Shown here: positions 61,290-64,000 of the stretch, in pieces
Layout of the letters: each line of letters starts with the position of its first letter
Numbering within the stretch: the stretch's first letter is position 1
NCBI GenBank assembly: GCA_024138025.1
Contig: JAMXBD010000811.1
Location: forward strand, 248,001-312,000
Length of the DNA stretch: 64,000 bases
Reading direction: 5' to 3'
Source: Combretum micranthum
Lineage: Eukaryota > Streptophyta > Magnoliopsida > Myrtales > Combretaceae
Translations under genes and position numbers: made by a program
Notes under the pieces: model-generated
Databases searched by the model: none
What the model was told of the DNA's origin: nothing
The model's input: the letters and a program-made list of their open reading frames with translations, nothing else

Positions 61290-63210
61290 GCCCACCTCCT
61301 AATCTCCATGGTCTACAAAATACCTCACTCAAGGAGGATTTCACACTTTACATTTAATCAAACAATGTCTCAACAAAGGGACTTCAACCATTACCTTGCA
61401 CATAAGAACTTCACGAATGCCTTATAAAGAGGCTTGACATAAATGCCTTAATACATGAGAACTTTACTAAAACACTCACAAACAAATGTGTGAATAGTGT
61501 CTTACAACATTTTCCTCTAAGTACACTATAACACCATTTACACTTTCACTAATTTAATATAAATATAAAATGAAAGGGCATTTTAACATAATTTCTACCA
61601 ATTAAGCTTCATTCTCTTGCACAAAACCCCCCACACACTACTATTTATAAAGATACCAAAAAGCTAGCCATTCCCTCCCAAAATTCTTCACCAATGGTCT
61701 AATGAAAAAGTCCCCAACGCTAGTTTTTCGCTTACCAGCTCGCTGTAGCAAGTCGCATCTATGGTCTATCCATGATCTCCACTAATCATGACTTGAACTC
61801 CAAGCAAGCGCAGCCTTGATCACAATACCAACTCACTGGTCCATTTCATACTGGCTCACCAATGCGCCTAAATCCTACATAATCTGCATAAACACAGCAT
61901 ACAAACACGAAAACAAACAAATTTTGCACAATAAAGCTCAATCATATTACAAACATCTATTGCTTATTAAATTCAACTTCAATAAGTGATTGAGCATTTG
62001 TACAATGTATTTCCTTATCAAAATTAAGATTGTAACCTCCTTTATTTCAACAAATAGAGGGTAAAGCAAAAAATTTAAAAAGTCAATACATTTAATGTTT
62101 GGACCATTACATGTAAATAGAAATTATATATCATCTATTTACTCTATTTAATGCATTGCTGAAAATAATATAATAAATAAATGTAATTCAAAGAGTTCTA
62201 TTAAGAAAATAATCACATTTCAAACAATGTGGGTCCTCTTTTTCTTTTATGATCTCTTTTAAAGATTATTCTAGTCCCATATCACTATTATTTCAAATAA
62301 AATGAGATGTTTTGTGTGTAAATAAATGCACGTCGTTAATAATTTTTTTTAATGAAATTGGACTACAAACTATAATATTCTTAAATCCAATTTTCATTTT
62401 GCATTTTAAATTTAAATTTTCATTTTATGTTTAAAATTCTCTTACCAATTGAAACAAAAGTTTTAATTTATTTATACAAATTTTAAAAAAAGTTGGTGGT
62501 GGTAGACCCAATGGGTAGACCTACCCCATGAATCGAGGGGTCTACGATCCATAAATCGGCCCTTTCGGCTCCTCAATATGTGAACTGAGACCCATTGGGT
62601 TTGAGCCATGTCTTAACTCATCCCAGCTCACAACTTAAATCATGGAGAAGTCTACCAACATCTCCAACATATAATTAAAGTATAAGATATTTATATATTT
62701 AAATCGTGTAATATGCTAATAATTTGGTTATATTTTAATATAGTGAATTTCGTATATACCTTTTCTTGCTTCCTCAACATAAGAATGTTATTTATTTATT
62801 TATTTTATCAATTACTATCTATTACAATTTTTAGAGATAGAAGAACTGTAACCAAATCAATCCCATTAAGAGATAGGCATTCATACACATTACAAGGACT
62901 TAAATTAAAAATTTTATATTTTATAGAGGTATTTAAAATTTGTATATAGAGTTAGGGAACTTCTACGGTCTAGTCACAGGACCGTAACATTATATTATTA
63001 AAATTAAATTAATTATAAAAAAATCAGTGTAAAAAAAGTAAGGGGTTTGATTATGGGTAGAAAATATATGGATCATTTATTGATATAACGGAACCGATCT
63101 CATTGTAACTACTGTAGGAATGTAGAATTTCCCATATTATTATTATTTATTTGAGTTTAACTCATGGGCAAGGTGACAGAGCATGACAAGTTTGGTTCGT
63201 TTATTAGAGT
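61290..63210. other. Insertion in copy B of the duplication
   Basis: About 1.9 kb with no counterpart in copy A (break near 40180). It contains a GC-richer stretch at 62490-62640 with short palindromic words around ACCCAATGGGT and GGGGTCTACGATCC, and otherwise AT-rich DNA. Ends could not be defined, so the insertion type is unknown. Confidence 0.5.
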
Positions 63211-64000
63211 GATCAAGAGATTTGGCATATAAGCTTGGAGTAAAACCCGTTAGACCGGTCTCTACATCATCTAACCTTTCATAATATGGCTCACATACTA
63301 AAAAGAGACTCATCTTGGTCGTTGGTTATCAATACAATCTAACAAATGACATTGATGAACATACTTCTATATACACAAAGGTCATCCTCATTTGAGGAGT
63401 TCAAAAATTTGATGAATACTGTTGTATTGTCAAATTTCTATCTTGAGAGATTAAGTACTTGTTTATTGGTACTAGTGGGGTTTGATACTTGATAATTCTT
63501 CCATCTATCACAAGTGTATTTGAGATGATTGAGATTATCTACTCATCTTTCCTATTTTACCTCGCTTAATCATCTTTTTAAGTGTCATTATATGTTATTC
63601 CTCACAAGTCACATGTAACGCAAGAACATGCAATAAAGACATGATTATTTCACCCCGAATTTATACATGTACGAATTTTAATTGTTTAGTTATTAAGCTT
63701 TCATAAGTCTTTAATTCGTACACTATAATTTAAGAACATATATTTATGATGTGTTCCTATGTAAATCCAATATGCGCACTTTGAACATTTCATAATTCCA
63801 CCTCTTATGATATCAAAACAAGAAATCATTGTTAAAACTATATCATGTGTATATTAAATTATCAATAGTTAAGGTTAGCCTTGGATAAGTACTGGGTTCA
63901 ATTCAAAACCGACCTTAATAGGATGGGATTGTCTTGTAGCATATCAATGTTTTTAAAGCTGTGAAGTTAACAGAGAGGGAATTATATGGCATTGGCATAT

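Larger units (their letters stand above)
58920..64000. repeat. Segmental duplication, copy B (runs off window end)
   Basis: Aligns with 33113-34067 and 39317-40975. Relative to copy A it has about 0.4 kb extra near 59105-59490 and about 1.9 kb extra near 61290-63210, and it lacks the retrotransposon. A (TA)n tract at 60062-60082 is expanded in B only. No gene recognised in either copy. Confidence 0.85.

Noticed and set aside
1..64000. CRISPR array, phage, bacterial operon or defence island.
   Set aside because: No regular short repeats with spacers, no operon-like gene strings; the gene structure and elements are plant nuclear.

Overview
The window looks like nuclear DNA of a flowering plant, most likely a dicot. 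It is AT-rich, its one host gene has GT-AG introns, and most of the rest is transposon sequence of plant Ty3/Gypsy, CACTA and Mutator-MITE type. I cannot name the species. I see no bacterial, organellar, rRNA or CRISPR features, no tRNA gene I could support, and no new multi-gene system.

Layout. 1-9921: a minus-strand Ty3/Gypsy chromovirus with very long LTRs (Tekay/Del-like) whose left LTR is cut by the window edge. 9922-11561: non-coding flank. 11567-17002: a complete but decayed minus-strand Gypsy element with 0.5-kb LTRs and a perfect AGAAT target duplication. 17908-20620: three decayed exons of an ascorbate oxidase pseudogene. 22144-26688: an ascorbate oxidase gene (minus strand, five exons) with every copper-ligand motif intact but two one-base losses just after the signal peptide. 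27711-28850: three palindromic MITEs in a row, two with perfect and one with a near-perfect 9-bp target duplication. 28851-34062: AT-rich intergenic DNA with microsatellites and a run of 25 G.

34068-39316: a plus-strand sister of the 11.6-17.0 kb element (AATAG target duplication), inserted into copy A of a diverged segment (33.1-41.0 kb). Copy B of that segment fills 58.9-64.0 kb. 41541-43495: a minus-strand Gypsy pol remnant. 43757-58098: a plus-strand Gypsy element whose gag is split by two insertions: a solo-LTR-like block (44626-46272), and a CACTA transposon (46648-53830) that itself holds a Tekay/Del-type solo LTR (46935-49570, GTTTT duplication). The insertion order can be read from the sequence.

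Function. The only host gene is the apoplastic multicopper enzyme L-ascorbate oxidase, with a dead tandem duplicate immediately downstream. Every retroelement reading frame carries stops or frameshifts, so nothing here looks able to move by itself. Most of the interest is in the frameshifted oxidase, the nested insertions, the MITE cluster and the segmental duplication.
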